64,000 nucleotides of DNA from Macquaria australasica (GCA_005408345.1 SEMN01000311.1:62001-126000), one strand, 5' to 3'; positions 1 to 15,051 are shown, counted from the stretch's first letter. The notes: a model not told the origin generated them from the sequence alone. Made by a program: numbers and translations.

Positions 1-668
1 ACCATCTCCCAGAATGATTGTTATGAGAGTCAACTTGCTCTTTACAGGTTTAGAGGTTGCACGCAGATATCCTCTGCCATTGTACTGAGCGTATTATTCA
101 GGAGGTTTAAGTTGCCATTATAACAAAGCAGGGGCCTCAATGTATAGAGGACTGGGGAGGGTCTTAGGTGGATGGATTACATGGTGAACCTCTGAGAGGG
201 TATGAACACTGCTTTGATCCCAGATCACACTTCCTGTGGGATCATCCCAGCTGACAGCTGCATTACAGACCCTTTCTCCTGACGGCGTGTCATTTAATGC
301 CTCACTACAGTGTGTCACATGACCTGCTCTCATATCACTCAGAGCTGTGCGGTGCGGCCGTCACACGTACGACTTGAGGGATTTCAGCGACAAAGTGTTG
401 CTTTCACATTCCCCTGGTGGAGCTGGTGTCCTCCCCGGCACCACATGAAGGAGTCTTTGTTGAGAGAGAGGCGGGTAATGTTCTGAAAAGGTGAATTATT
501 GCTCTAACTGGTCCTGTTTTTCACCTTTTGTCTTGTAATCTAAATGTAAATCCAACAAACATTCCCCTGTTAGGGCTTTATAAGTAAAAGTAATGTTTGT
601 CTTCTATTAAAGTCGTCAGATAAATCCTAATGAGTGGAGACAAAAGAGTACCTGCACAGGAAACCTAC
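1..668. other. trim9 intron 6 (partial)
   Basis: This is the intron downstream of exon 6, reaching the window edge. I looked on the minus strand for the next fibronectin III exon and did not find it. I see no repeats or other genes here. Confidence -1.
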
Positions 669-814
669 CCTGAACGGCCCCCCGTTTCCATCGTCCAGCT
701 CCAGGATGTATCCGTCCACGGCGATGGTGGAGAGCGGTGGCTGTTTCCATGACAACGTGGCACTGTTGTTCTGAGTGCAGCATTCCTCCAGCTGGAGCAT
801 GGGAGCAGCTGGGA
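669..814 (-). CDS. trim9: trim9 coding exon 6 (start of fibronectin III)
   Basis: This 146-nt exon completes the split Val codon and encodes VPAAPMLQLEECCTQNNSAT and on to DDGNGGPFR, the first strands of the fibronectin type III domain. The acceptor is TTCCTCAG after a pyrimidine tract, and the donor is GTAGGT. As I remember the human protein, four residues (ASSP) stand between the COS box and this point there and are absent here. The next exon is not in the window. Confidence -1.
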
Positions 815-881
815 CTGAGGAAGGGGAAAACCAGGCCAGATTACAGCCCACTGAGATATGAAAAGATGCCCGCATGTGCAC

Positions 882-944
<63 letters not shown>

Positions 945-3900
945 CACACACGCACACACACTCCCCAACTTGATATGACTCTGCAGTGCACAAAGACCTG
1001 TTCAATATTTATCATTTATATATTGAATTATGAATATATGAATTTATAATGCATTAATCAAAGGCTTCCGAAACATGAATATAAACACACCAAACTTCCT
1101 TGACTTTCGGAGTAATTTACAGAATATTTTAGAGAACACCTGTAGCATGTCAGTGATATCATACTGTGTAAAGCAGGTACCAAACCAAACACACATCTAT
1201 GCACACATCCAGCAAGTTCCCCAACTCAAATTGCTTATAAATATATTTTCATGTTTAATGCTTGTAAAATAATTTGTTAATAATAACAATAATAATGTTA
1301 AAAGATAAGAAAGAAGAGAATAAGCTGTCTCTAAATTGCAACTGCAAACTCAAGGGACTGTTGCCACAGAAAAGGTGGACACTCCCTTACAAAAAAAAAC
1401 AATTAATGTCCATAATACTTTTAAGAAAGATAATACAGAAATATCAGTAAAATTAGGTTTTAACATTCATATTTGAACATATTTTTTTGCCTAATGAAGG
1501 TCTAGCACCAAAACACTGCAGTAAATTATTAATTTTGCAAGTTAGACAGTGTGCTGGAGTTTTTTTTTTTGCAACAATTCCCTACGTAAAATTATTACAA
1601 AAACTTTACTATAAACCAACGATTCAGTACTGCAAACACTGCAGGTATATTATAGTGATTTTTCATAACAGAGATCAGCTCCTTCACAGGCCGGTGGGGA
1701 TTTACTGTCTCGTTCAAATTCAGTCGAGATGACATTAGCTCTCAAGAGGGCTTGAACTTGCCTCTTTGAGTTTAAAAAAAGTCTCCTTCTGTTCTGCGCC
1801 TGCTCTCTAGCAGCCCCCCCCCTGCCCCCGTTATAAATCCCTCACGAGCCTGTACCCATTATCTCCTCTCTTTTACCTTTCATCTGGACAAAGTCCAGCT
1901 GGTGTATCGTCTGCAGGAGGGGTCCACTGTCCAGAGTCAGGTCAAAGTCGCTGGTCATCCTGGGGGTGAGGGTTCCCTTCCCCCACTGGCCCTCTGTCAT
2001 GTGGACCCTCCGGATCAAAGCATCGGAGATCTGAGAACAACAATGGACAAATTAACTCATCAATAACAAACACTGCACTGGGAACCAGAAAATCACATAC
2101 TGTAGGATCACAGATGTTTCTATAATCCTCTACCTAACAACACTTACATTTTGTATTTTAATTATATTATTGGGAGTATAGAGACAATTTTCAATTAGCA
2201 CACTTCCAATTGATAAATTCCAAGTCACATATTTGCTTTACAATCGGTACAACATACAACACCCTCCATCCTGAGAGCCTCCATTCAGATCAGGAAAAGT
2301 CAACTTTATCTAAAATATATTGGGTCTGAGTTACATCTGCACCTAGTAATTTACCAGTTTTGAGGAGGAATTTCTCTCTTTTTTGGTATACATGTTCTTC
2401 CCCAGAGAAATGTCACTAAACTTACCACTATGAGCAGCAAAATGTGTGAAAATTGCAGCTTTAAAAGCACAAAATTCAAAAACAGATCAACACTACTTTA
2501 CATTTCCTCAAAATAGTTGTTACAATTCAATTTCTGGCCTTTCTCTGGGACAATGGTTCCCAACCTGGGGGTCAGGAGCCCCACAAAATAAATCTAAGGG
2601 GTCACAAGATGATTAACAAGAGGTGAAAGAAAAACCTATTTCTGCTGTATAAGGCAGGGCAAGGCAAATTGACTTGCATAGCAGCTTTCAACAAGACAAT
2701 ATAAAGTGTTTTACATAAGATATACAGGCTTTAAGAATATAAACACAAGACAATATAAAAAGACACACATAAATCGGTTTTAAAAGGATTAAAACAAAGT
2801 AAAATAGAAGATTAAAATAAGATAAAATAGAATAAGACAGATTTAGAAGTACAGTAGAATAAACATTACAATGCAGTTACAGTGCAGTGCATTATACTAA
2901 TAAATTGTTCCTAATTTAACTTAATAAATGGCACTAGCAAACACAAAAAAAGTCTTAATTTGATTTAAAATAACAGAGTTGGAGCAGATCGTAAGTTTTC
3001 TGGGAGTTTGTTTCAGATATATGGTGAATAAAATCTGAATGCTGAATGGGGGACAGAAAGCAGACCTGTCCCAGACCATCTGAGAGGTCTGGACGGTTCA
3101 TAACGGAGCAGCAGATCAGAAATGTATTCTGCCCCTAAACCACTCAGTGTTTTATAAATCAACAGTATTCTCTGACACACAGGAAGCCAGTGTAAAGATC
3201 TGAGAACTGGACTGATGTGGTCTCCCTTGGTCTTAGTGAGGACTCTAGAAGCAGCCTTGTTATGCATCCTACCTGCAGGAAACCACTGGGGTCATTCTCC
3301 TTGATGACCTCCAGGCAGTACTCCATCAGCCCCGTGGTCTGACGCAGCTTCACTGTACAGTGGGAGATCTGATCCCGAACCACCTGGAAGAAAAGGGGCA
3401 AAAAAAAGGAGGGATGATGAAAGAGAAAAAAGGGAGAGGAAAGAAGAAATACCCACGAGGGAATCACGTTTTTGGAAGTATAATACACTTATACAACAAC
3501 AACCAGCATACAGAAGATAATCAGTTAATCATCACCCTTTTCCTGTAATCACTCTGAGTGGAACATGAATAAAATGCACAAAGAGGGTTTAATAAAGTGT
3601 GCGAGTGCTGTAGAGTATAAATAGGGCAGGAGTAGAAGAGGAAAGGGAAAGACTGGAGCATGCAGAGAAATTAAAGGGGAGTAAATAAGCAGGAGGCGGC
3701 AGAAATGATAATAAATGAGGGAAGAAGAGAGTAGAGTAGAGAAAGAAAGGCAGGAAGAGGAAAGATGGATGCAGAGAGAGCTTAAGACCACAAAAAATGG
3801 CGACATTGAAACAACGTAAAAAGGACAGAGGAAGAAAAGAGGGTGGATGGGAGGAGAAGGCTGGAGAACACAGATTAAAACGAGGCTGTTAATGGATGAA

Positions 3901-6900
3901 GGGAAGCCGAATGAGACGACCAGGACGAATAACCAATAATGAGATTAGCACCAGGATTGCCAAAGTGATTGATTGAGTAAATTTCTTTTCCTCTTGGGAC
4001 TTGCACACAGACTGAGGGAGGAAGAGGAGGCCGAAGGGACATCGAGCAACTGATCCTGTTACTGACGTTAACGGAAAGGAAAGTGACATTTTGTTTTCAC
4101 ACGAGGGCCGTGTGAACCGTCTGCAGCATCACTGGTTACATCAGAGACGAGACGCTCTGAGCTACGTCTCACTCTAAAATTGACACCGGAATCAAAACAC
4201 GTATACGTTTTTAAAATTTTCTGTACGCAGTCGTGGATTTTTGCCTCAGACAAACACATTTGATATCAGAAAAATCTGTCAGTTATGAAATATAAATGTG
4301 ATTTCTATAGCTCCTCCCCATATTCATAATTTATCTTCCCTCAACATGATCTGAATACAAGAGAACAGCTTTAAATTGATCTTTTAGATTGATTTGATCA
4401 GATATTTGATAGACGCGACTTTGGATATTCCCTCCCTGCCGCTGACACTACTGATGTCCACAGAGCCTCCTCGCAACAGTGTGAAATAAACGGAGGTGCT
4501 GGACCGAGGGTTGCTAGGTAACAGAAACTTCACTGCTGCTATCCGAGAGGCTCCAAGGCTGAACGGAGAGGAAAATCCTTTCTGCAGCCGCTCCGAGACA
4601 GTACACATGAAGATGATTTACTGATGACTGCAGTCGGAGCGCATCAATATGCAAGAATTGTACCACTGACACATAACAAAGTGAAAGTGAAGACTTTCAT
4701 ACAGTTATAGCTGATTCTAATTGTTTGGTCTTTCTCAGGTGCAATCAGCCTGGGAAATAAATATTCACATATTATTTTACTGTGATCATGAAAGCAACCA
4801 GGAGAGAAAAAGAGTGCAGTATGTAGCTTTACTGTAAGACACATGCACATAGAGAAAGCTTTAACAGAGGCCCCCTTTCAAGGCTATAAGATTTCAGGAT
4901 TGTCCTCTGAATAGCAACAAGTATGGGTGGACAATGTGGATAACATACGTGATTTATATTACAGTAGCAATATAACATTCATTTGTCTGGAAATTCAGTT
5001 TGTAGCTGAAATAAGCAGATATGGATGTTGATTTTTGGCTGATAGAGTGAAATAAAAACCTGACAAATTAAGGTACTTTATTAGATTTGACACAAAAACC
5101 TCATTAATCTAATATTTCCAAAAGCAGTCCTGCACCAACCACAGATCTTAAAGGCGTAGCTATCTCAACATCCAGCAAAATGTCTACTGGTTGACAAATC
5201 TCTATTTGTCTCATGCTATATATCGTCATATCACTCCTCCCTTACATCAAATGTTGCAATGATTGTGGTCAAAATGGCAGTGTCATCTTCAGGCTACCAG
5301 TGTCACTAACACAGCACGATCAATGTTTTTAACCACTTAACATCCAGTTTCCTGTCATTTCAAATGGTCTTGTTTGGCTGCACAGCTTGAGTTCTGCTAG
5401 CAGGGACTGAAGAGGATAATTGTTTTAAAATAATTTTGTTTTTTCAGCTTATTTAGAACAATCTACATGTTAAGGGCATCACAGCATGTTTGCCGTGCTT
5501 TATTCAAACCTCAGAGAACTGAAAATGTCTGTTCCCAGCTCAGTTTGTTTTGGCAGCTGAAAAGTATTTTAACTTGCCTCGGGTGCCTTCAAACAAACTG
5601 GACAAAGATACTTGAAAAGGTGGATTTTAGTTCTGAACCGATGAAGACCCCTCGTCCCCTCTTCTTAAGCTGTCTCCTCATATGCTCTTATCTGCTGCGA
5701 ACACCAGGGAAGGTCAATTTGAGCACAAATCTGGAATCACATTTGTTTTGACCTCCTTCGCTCTGCCAAAATATCTGCGGTTTTGCATCCCTCCGAAAAT
5801 GACTGAATACTTGCTCAGGCTTGGTCCATTCACATTAAACGAACCAAATATTAAAAAGGCAACTTCTCCTCCAAGGTTCAGACCCAATAAAACAAACTGT
5901 AGGTCTGACTGCACTCTAAGAGGATTAAATATTAACTGCAAACAGAATATTTTCAAGTAAATTAATATTTACAGAGACACAGCTAATCATGTTCTCATTA
6001 TTCCCCCCTTTTTAGTGCTGTAATCAATCAGCCAGGAGGAGGACCGCATTTAACCTCTCTTCCCATACAGTGAGAGGAAATCTCACTCCAGCTCTGATGA
6101 TTCAGCCTATATTTCTCTGGCTGAGGGCCAAACCCTCCCTGCTGTGTCAAGCCTGGAACATCCACACCCCTGCAGTGGCCTGGCAGGGCTCCAGGCAGAC
6201 TTCTTCGCTGCTGTCGCTGACTGTTAAACAATCAGACTCACTGTCCTTCCTCCTTACGCAGCTGGAATCACAATCACTTAATCCACAGAGTACAATACAT
6301 ATGGAGGAATTTTACTTGAGGGTGCAGAGATGTGCCGACAACCTTTATCATATCTTATCGTTTTCCCTGCTGTTTCCTTTTTTCTCTCAGATTCGATACT
6401 GACTGCTGCTTGCTGAGCAGCTTCTCCCAGCATCACCGTCATCTTTCCTGAAATCTGCTTTAAATCAGCTTTCGGAATAAGATATAAAAGCTGCCACCGG
6501 CAATACTGCTCTGCCGGCTGATCGGCGGATAATGAGTGTAGGGGAGATTCATTCATCTGAATTTAACACAGAATGAAGGGACAGCAGCAGCGTGAGGTGG
6601 GACGGTAGCACAGGAAATTTAGCATCTTGAAGAGAGAAGTGGGAGAAATGGATTAAGAGAGAGAGAGAGGGGTGAGTGACATAAACAAAGTGCAGGACAG
6701 TGGTAGAGGGCAGAGCTGGCTGTGTAAGTGGGCCACAGTTTCTGCAGCAGCTGAGATGAACGGAGCTCACGGGGGGGAAACAAACTCCGTCCTCTTGTCC
6801 TCTCAGACATATGTGGCTGTCATGGTGATTAAACACATCCTCACACAGAGTCACAGAAGCGCAACAGCGCTGCTAAAACAATCCCAAAACAAGGAGAGGG

Positions 6901-9900
6901 CAGAATTTAATACAAACTGATGCCCAGAGTGCTGAAACGTACTGTAACATGTCTCTTTACAGTTATCATTCATGCTCAGAACAGCAGGTTTTCATTACAT
7001 TTCTTCATCCCAGGTGAGAAATATTCTCTCGCCGTGGGACACAGACTCATTAAAACATATTACTACTCTTGTTATAAAAGGAGCTGCTAACATAACCTGA
7101 CAACAGATTTTTTAATGAGATTTTTATATTTAAACCTGCAATTACTGTTTGGTTTTTTTTGCCCACTTGGGGGCAGTGCAAACAGGCTGTAAACATTAAC
7201 ATATTATCAATATTTAAGTTGATGTGGCAAACTTGTTAGCAAAGCAGTGGCTTATTTGCATTTCGCAGTAACGGAGCAACATTAGCTTTCATATGGAGTT
7301 GCGTCCAATATTCACTCTCCTTTTAGCTGTTTTTGGTCTCCACCAACTCCTGAGGGAAATATCTGGCTCATTAGCTGCGAAATGCTCCGCTATGTTTACC
7401 ATCTACATGCTAACTGTGGAGTGAAACCAAAACAGTAAAGTTGTGGGTCGTAAAAATCAAAATAATAAGTTCAAACTTGCTGTAAAGCATTCAGGTGATA
7501 ATTCTCGGTGGGTTTGTCACTTTGAGCGAACCCTTTCACATGTAATTTGATCCATTGTTATCGTGAAAATATTGTAGCAGCTTTAAAGAAATTTTGTGCA
7601 CCAGCACTGACTACAGCCAAACAAAGCAGGATATTTAAAAAAAAAAGGGGCCAATATTATCCAGTCTCTCATCAGCTGCACATATTGTACTTGTGAGCGA
7701 GTCTAAAGGCCCTGCTGCCTCTCTGTGAAATAAATTGCCTTCTTCTGTTTCTGTTGTAATTATTAGGCCACTGCGGCACTTTTGGCCTTGTAAGATACTG
7801 TGGCTGCAGTCTCCTAACCTGACCCTTAAAGCAGCACAGGCTGGTATTCAGTCAGTCAGGACTGTGGCATCACATCTATAACAGTTGACATTATGGAAGT
7901 GCATGAAGACGATTTAATGATACTGATAGCTGTGATGCAGAGAAAGCAGGGGTTAGATGGGGTAAAAGAGGGAAAGTAAAGTGAAAGACTGGAGTGCAAG
8001 AGGAAGAGAAAGATTAGAAGGAAAAGGGATGGAGGCGAAAGAGGAGAGGAAGAAAGGAGGTTAAGGAAAGAAGGAACACTAAGAGAGGAGAGGAGAGGAG
8101 GAAGACAAAAGAAACACAAGAGGGATTGTTAATGGAATCAAACTGTTACAGGATGAAAGGAAGATGAATAAGAGGATTAAAATCACTTCCTGCTTTGTCC
8201 TGTATGTTACATGCTGCAGTGATGGTCAGAGAAAGTGACAAGTGTCACTTCAACAGACACTCAGCTGCCAGCGAGGATCAAGGCACAGCCTGCTCGGCAT
8301 TAATGTGTCTCTTACTCAGACGGGCGCAGGAAATGCTACAGTAAAAGATGAGTTTCACTTCCTTGATGCAAACGCAACAAGAAATTCAATGGTAAAAAGG
8401 AGCAGGGGTCAAAATGACAGATATAGGCCTGCAACTAAATGAATTGTTTAATTGTTTAGTCTATAAAATGAAAGATGAGATCATGAGAGACCAAGGTGAT
8501 GTCTTCAGATTACTTGTTTAGTCCGACCATCAGTCCAAAACCCAAAGATGTTACATATAATTATTTATCATATATTTTAAATATAAAACAAAGGAAAGCA
8601 GTAAATTATCATATTTCAGAAGCTGAAACTTAAGAATGTTTTGCATTTTTTAGCTCAATAAATGATTAAAATTATTAGAGTTGAAACAATTAATACATTA
8701 ATCAATTCATCAATAGATCAATTACAGTAATTTTTCATGTAAAAATAGCACCAAAAAAATGTTATAGCTTCTCAATTGTGAGGATTTTCTGCTTTTATCT
8801 ACAAGATGTTTAAAGGCATCACCTTGGACTGTAATGGACTTTGTTTACTATCTTCTGACATTTTTTACACTAACTGATTAATCAAGACAGTAATTGGCAG
8901 ATAAATTGATGATAAAATAATTAAAAAAAAGTCTTCTATTGATCGTCATAACGTTTTTTTGTAATTATTCGACCAAGCATTTTACAAAGAAAGCACAAAA
9001 ATACTGATGAATAAAACCCTGATACTGAATATTCTATGTTCATCCTCTCTGCTGCAGAGATAATAAATAATAATAGCATCTCTGAGCGACTGTACAGTCC
9101 AAACTGTTTTCCATGTTTGAGCGCCTGAAAGTGGAGGACTGTGGGGAGCAGGGATCCCCTGGAGCAACACACATGACGAGGAGTCAACAGGGAGGACAGC
9201 AAATCACTACAGTGGAATTAAAAATAGCCTCAGAGCAGCTGTACTCATTAAACAACCCGGGCTGGGTGTCCAGAGGACGAAGCATCCGGTGGCAAACTTC
9301 GGAGCGAGCGGAAGACTGACTTAGTTTCTGATTCACTTTGTGTTTCTGTAATCAGCCCTCAGAAGAATCCCTCATCAGTTCACTGCTGACTCTACTGAGC
9401 GGGACTGACAGCAGAGGCAGAGAGATCATATTTAATAAATACTCCACATTGCATTAAAGCACTATAGTGGTGCTTAGCTTAGCATAAAGACTGGAAACAG
9501 GGGGAAACGCCTACCAGCACCTCTAAAGCTAACTTATCCATGCAAAAGTAAGGTTGCCAGTTGACCAACAGAGACTCCAGGAAGTTCTCTGCAGTGAAAC
9601 TTCTTGTTTTTACAATTTGGTTTCTGTAGAGATTAAACAAACAAGTGTAAATTAGTGAGTTTTAGAGGCGCAGAGCCAGGGTAGCTGTTTCCCTCTGCTC
9701 CCAGTCTTGATGCTAAGCTAAGCTAACCTTCTCCTGGCTGTAGATTCACATGAACAGACATGAGAGTGGTATCAATCTTCTGAACTAATGCTTGGTAAGA
9801 AACCTACCCAAAACATGAAACTATTCCCTTAAAGACTTATGGGAAATGTGTCTTTCTGGCATTAAGATTCAGTGAATGACACATGGAGGCACTGAGGGAT

Positions 9901-12695
9901 CAGATACACATTAAAATTCCTCCATCTTGGAGGTGTGAATGTGTCTGATGCATCTCTGCCTCTCAGTAAACATCCATTCATCACTTAACAGCCATCAATC
10001 ATTAACCGAACAAATTTCAGGACTGGACCCTGCAGCTCTGCAACGAGTTTCACAACCTGCAGTTCAACCTGTGCCACCTTTGGGCAATAAAAGTGGCAAC
10101 AGTGGCAGCTTACCGCTGCAGCCGTAAACACATCACAGTGAGTTCCATCTACAGGCAAAAAAAAAAAAAAGAGTAATAGCTGTTGTAATTTTGACATTTG
10201 TGACACTGCAGGCGATGAGTGTATCAACTGCAGTTTTCGTAGCTTATTGTTGGTGCATTCAAGTGCTTGTGGAAAGCTCAGACATATGTGTCTTCAGAGT
10301 CTGCTGTAGAACGGCAACTTTATAATGCAAAAAATGTCAAAATGTCACATTTTCTTCTAACAACATTCATGTTTACTAATTGTTATTACTATGTGCTTGA
10401 TTTTCTGACAGTTTGTGAATCCAAAGATGTTCTGTTCACAAAAGTCGGATGTAAGTTTCCAACACGCTCCTGAATGCATGGTCCCCGCTCTTCATGGCAA
10501 ACTTTTAACAAAAATAAAAAAAGCCTGTGGAAAGTTCACTGTGATGGATTATTAATTAGACAAGTTTTTTCGTAAGCTGATTTCCATATCTTACTGACAT
10601 AAAGTGAGAACCACCCATGACTACCAGTATAATATAAAGTGTGCAATTTTCAGTCAGCTATGAGCAGGGCTGCAGCTACCAGTGAGGACAGAGAGGTCGT
10701 GTCCTCAGTATTATGTCTTTACATTCAACTGTTACACACGTTACATATAGCGAGGTTTTAAGCTGATTCTGATGTTTTTTAAGACAGAAAAATTCTATTT
10801 GATTGTTTTTCTACAAAAAATATAAAGTTAAGTTAAAATATGAAAAAAGATTTAGTATCAGTCCCCCCAGAATTATATTTTGGTAGTGTGGAGAAGACTT
10901 TGAACCAACATGTAGGAAGAGAAGATGTACAGAAATGATAACTGAACAGTTAATTTACTGAATAAAATAATCAGAAATCTTTTCACATGGTGTGGTGGCA
11001 CCTTTGGATGTTTGGATTTGTCACCTCGGCCATGAATAACAAAGCAGCACTGTGTGGATGTTTGAGTGCGACTGAGTGAAGGAGCTTATGTAACCACTCA
11101 GAGTGACAAACCGCCATCAAACTACCTTCCGCCTTCTGCCGTCTCTCGAAACAAACACGTGGGTCAGTCCTCCTGATGTGCAGGGACAAAGAATGAACCT
11201 GACTCATGTTAAGGACTACTTCTCGCCTCCGCAGCTTCAAACAAGTTCAACATGTCCCCGTCACCATGGCGACCGGGCTTTGGCGTCAGCGTGCAGGACC
11301 AGAGGAGAGCAGCAGGTAGCTCTGTAGGAGATGCCAAGTCAGCTGCAGCAGCTTCTGTTTAAACTGATTTTATGTTGTCTTTTTTATGGTTTCTCATAAA
11401 AAGGGCTTCATGTGTCTGAATCAGCAGAATTAATCAGGGCACTTCATTAGTTTCTTAATTGGACACGTATAAAACGCATAGTTGGCATTTCGTTTTACGC
11501 AACAATCTGCTTTTCATATGAAAATGAATCCTATCTGAGATGCTACATCTGGAAAATACACAAAGGACTTCATTATCATCAGTAGTGCACCGGGACAGAA
11601 ATGTGTCTTATTCAATTACAGCTGCAGGATGACTTCCGACGCTGAGCCACATGCTAATGATGCAGAAAGCTTCCCATTGACTTCCCATGTCAGAGGGGCT
11701 CCAATTACTGGAGGTGCACTCCTGTGATCCTTTCCCTCCCCCCTTTACTCCGGCTGATATCTACCTAAAGTGAGCCACGCTGTCCTCCAGGTGCAAATGA
11801 GAAACACAAAACAGAGTTTCTTGCAACACTAGCTCTGTTATGATGGAAGCAGTGTCCCTGAGTAAGTGAGCAGCACAGACTCACACGAGAGATCGACACT
11901 GAAAATGTAAAAAAAGAATATCAGATCTGTCATGGAGAAATGTGTCTTTCTGGCATTAAGATTCAGTGAATGACACATGGAGGCACTGAGGGATCAGATC
12001 TGTGCTGAGACAACCTGTGCCACCTTTGGTCAATAAAAGTGGCAACAGTGGCAGTTTACCGCTGCAGCCGTAAATACATCGCAGTGAGTTCCATCTACAG
12101 GCAAAAAAAAAAGTAATAGCTGTTGTAATTTTAACATTTGTGACACTGCAGGCGATGAGTGTATCAACTGCAGTTTTCGTAGCTGCTGTGAGAGCGAGAG
12201 GTTATGGGTCAGACTGTTTCTTGGTCAGGAGCAGTAACTTCCTGGAGTCTCTGGTTAACTGGTAACCTCATGGTGATGGTGACAAGAGTCCAGGAGGATA
12301 TGAGCGAGGTATCAATCTTCTCATTTTACTCTTGGCAAGAAAGCGAATAAGTGTATTTCCCTAAATATTGAATTATTGCTTTAATGTTAAGTCCCGTTCA
12401 TAAATGTTTAGAGAGAAAAATAAAAGATGTCAGTTGCAAAAACCCTGAAAAGACAACATGTAAACCTCATGAACACAAAGAAAAAGCAGCTATTTAAAAG
12501 TTCAGTTTTAACACTATTACTTTGGTTTCCTGTAGAAGAACAAAACTCAGCTCCTGCATGTTGAGAATAAAACGTGAATGAAATGAAAATTAGTTTTTCC
12601 ATTTGTGAGTGATTTATGAGGCGCATCCATGAAATGCATTACATCTAAATATTTCATATATGAAGAAAGGACAGAAAAATGTGTGTATATGTATG

Positions 12696-12728
<33 letters not shown>

Positions 12729-15000
12729 AGTATATGAGCATGTTGCCATGCACAGGCTGTGTTTCTCAAACCACCTACACGTGTGAAACCTTGATTCTAC
12801 AGAGCGTCCAAGCATGAAATTGGATGCTGTATAGCACAAATGTATCTCTCCCTCCTCCTCCTCCTCCTCCTCCTCTCATGTCGACGCCATCTCTCAGTTA
12901 TGTCCCCCGTTCAATGTGTTGCAGATGGTTTAAAGACACATGTGGCACATTATGTCTCTGAAATCACTGGATTCGAGTTTCATTTCTCATGACTCTCCCT
13001 GCTACATCTTACTGTCCCCGACAGTACATGCAACGACAAAAAAAATGTCCATCTTTGTATGTTGTTTAGTTTTGTGCTGAATCGTAAACCTGCAATGAGA
13101 AAATCTTCCAAATGGGAGAGTTGCAGAAATAGCTTAAATAATTTAAAATGCTATTTGAACCTAATGGGTTCATATCAGCCACTTTAACTACAAATAACAT
13201 GCATTTGACATGACTGCCAACCATTTTTGAGGCATACCATTAATATTTAGATTAATTTCCGTCCTTTCAGGCAGTAATTGCTTTCAGTTCATGTCAGTAC
13301 GGAAGTGATTTACTTAGCAACCAAGAAGCCACTAGTTACCACTATAACATCAAACTTATTGCATTTATTTTTGTCAACCCTATGTTTTTGTTGCCAGGGA
13401 CCGCAGCTGCAAGCAGGGACTGAAATTTGAATCCAAAATTTCAGATCCAGTTTCCAAACAGGAAACATTTAATGCAAAAACAGTCATATTCACATGACCC
13501 TTTTGCTTATTTTTTGCCTTCTTGATTAGATTTTAGACACAGATTTCTGAAAAGCTTGACATCCATCTGACACATTGAGGTGTATACTTTTTTGGGGGGA
13601 TTGTGTTAGTGGTCCAAGGGTGTGTCTGGTCATGCTCACTCACCTTCAGTTTGTGTTCGTGCTCTTTGTTTACTCGAGCCAGCAGCTGGGCCTTGCGTCG
13701 GTTCAAGGCGTCGATGAGGGCGTCGCACTGTGCCACCAAACAGGCCTCAAACTCCACGCCGTTCTCCTGCAAGACAACAGACAACGGCTGGAAAATCACT
13801 TCACCGGCAGGGAGTAGAGCATCTTAAAGACATGATGTGGACCAACAAAATATAAAGTACACAAAACCAAAAGCAGAAGAGATGCTAAAGAGGCATGTAG
13901 AATCTGTTAGGCAATCATAGACACCAATTTAATAGCAGGATTAACACAGAAATGTATAGACGTAATAACATGTATAGTACTTAGAATGTTTGCTTTAAAA
14001 CTTGAGTTAAATAACGGAAAGATAGCTTATTTGAATTCAGTCCATCCTCAAACAGAATTCATTCACGCGTCTCCTCCAGCAGCTCACCATCGTACGACGT
14101 GGGTGGATAAAATCATCATGAAGCATCAGCAACACGGGAGTAATGTACGTACAGTTATTCCTAGTAGTGTTTGTTTTCCATACATCCCAGATTCCCACTC
14201 CTCCTCACCTTGATGGGTCTCCCTGGAGTGTCATCCCACTGTGTGACGATAATCAATGAGGGCATTTAATCCCACCCTCGTCCTCTAATCAGCCCGTTAA
14301 GCTGACCACAGCTTTGTCTCCACACACAGCAGAAGGTCTGCGAGCATCTAAATCTATTCCTGGTCAATATATTGTAATTACACTGAGCACTTGTGATACC
14401 GCTGAGTGTAAACGGAGGAACATTTCCTCTCCAATCAATACGCTCGCTCACACAATTAAAAGAACTTTGCTAACACTGAAACCTGTAGCAGAGAAACGCT
14501 CTGCTGTTACTATGGCGATGCATCAGTTTCATTGAATGTAACTGCCTTCATTGATTCCCGTGTTCTAAACATCCTGACAGATGCACTGTTCACATATGAA
14601 ATAATTTTCACCATAAATATATTTAAGTACAAGTTTAGAGTTTATCAAACATCCATTACTTAACTGACTCTAATTTAATGTTTGATTGTGTTGAAAATGC
14701 ACATAAAAGAGAGATCTAAAGTCAGATTTAAACGAAACATAACTTAAGTGAGCTTTGATGCCCTAAATGTCACATGCAGCACTATGGCTGGACAATGAAC
14801 ATACTCCAAGCCTGGCATTACAACATGTAAACAGTGACACTTGAAATAATACAAATAAGCCTTTTTGATTTAGTTGATTACTGCAGTGACGAGCTGCAGT
14901 GGACAGTCTGGGATCACAGAGGGGGATGAGAGATGGGCAACAAATTGCCAAGACAAGTCAGTGCATTATTGAGGCACTTTGGATGCAGTTTGTACATTTC

Positions 15001-15051
<51 letters not shown>

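Larger units (their letters stand above)
3384..13643. other. trim9 intron 3
   Basis: A 10.3-kb intron with purine-rich tracts near 3390-3880 and 7970-8115, copies of three dispersed repeat families, a pair of direct duplications, a (GT)n and a (CTC)n run. I see no exon and no other gene. Stretches 3900-7130, 10245-11930 and 12900-13640 hold nothing I can name. Confidence -1.

Noticed and set aside
627..1049. Cys/Val- and His/Thr-rich ORFs
   Set aside because: They are translations of the (CA)n microsatellite; only the part at 669-814 on the minus strand is a real exon.
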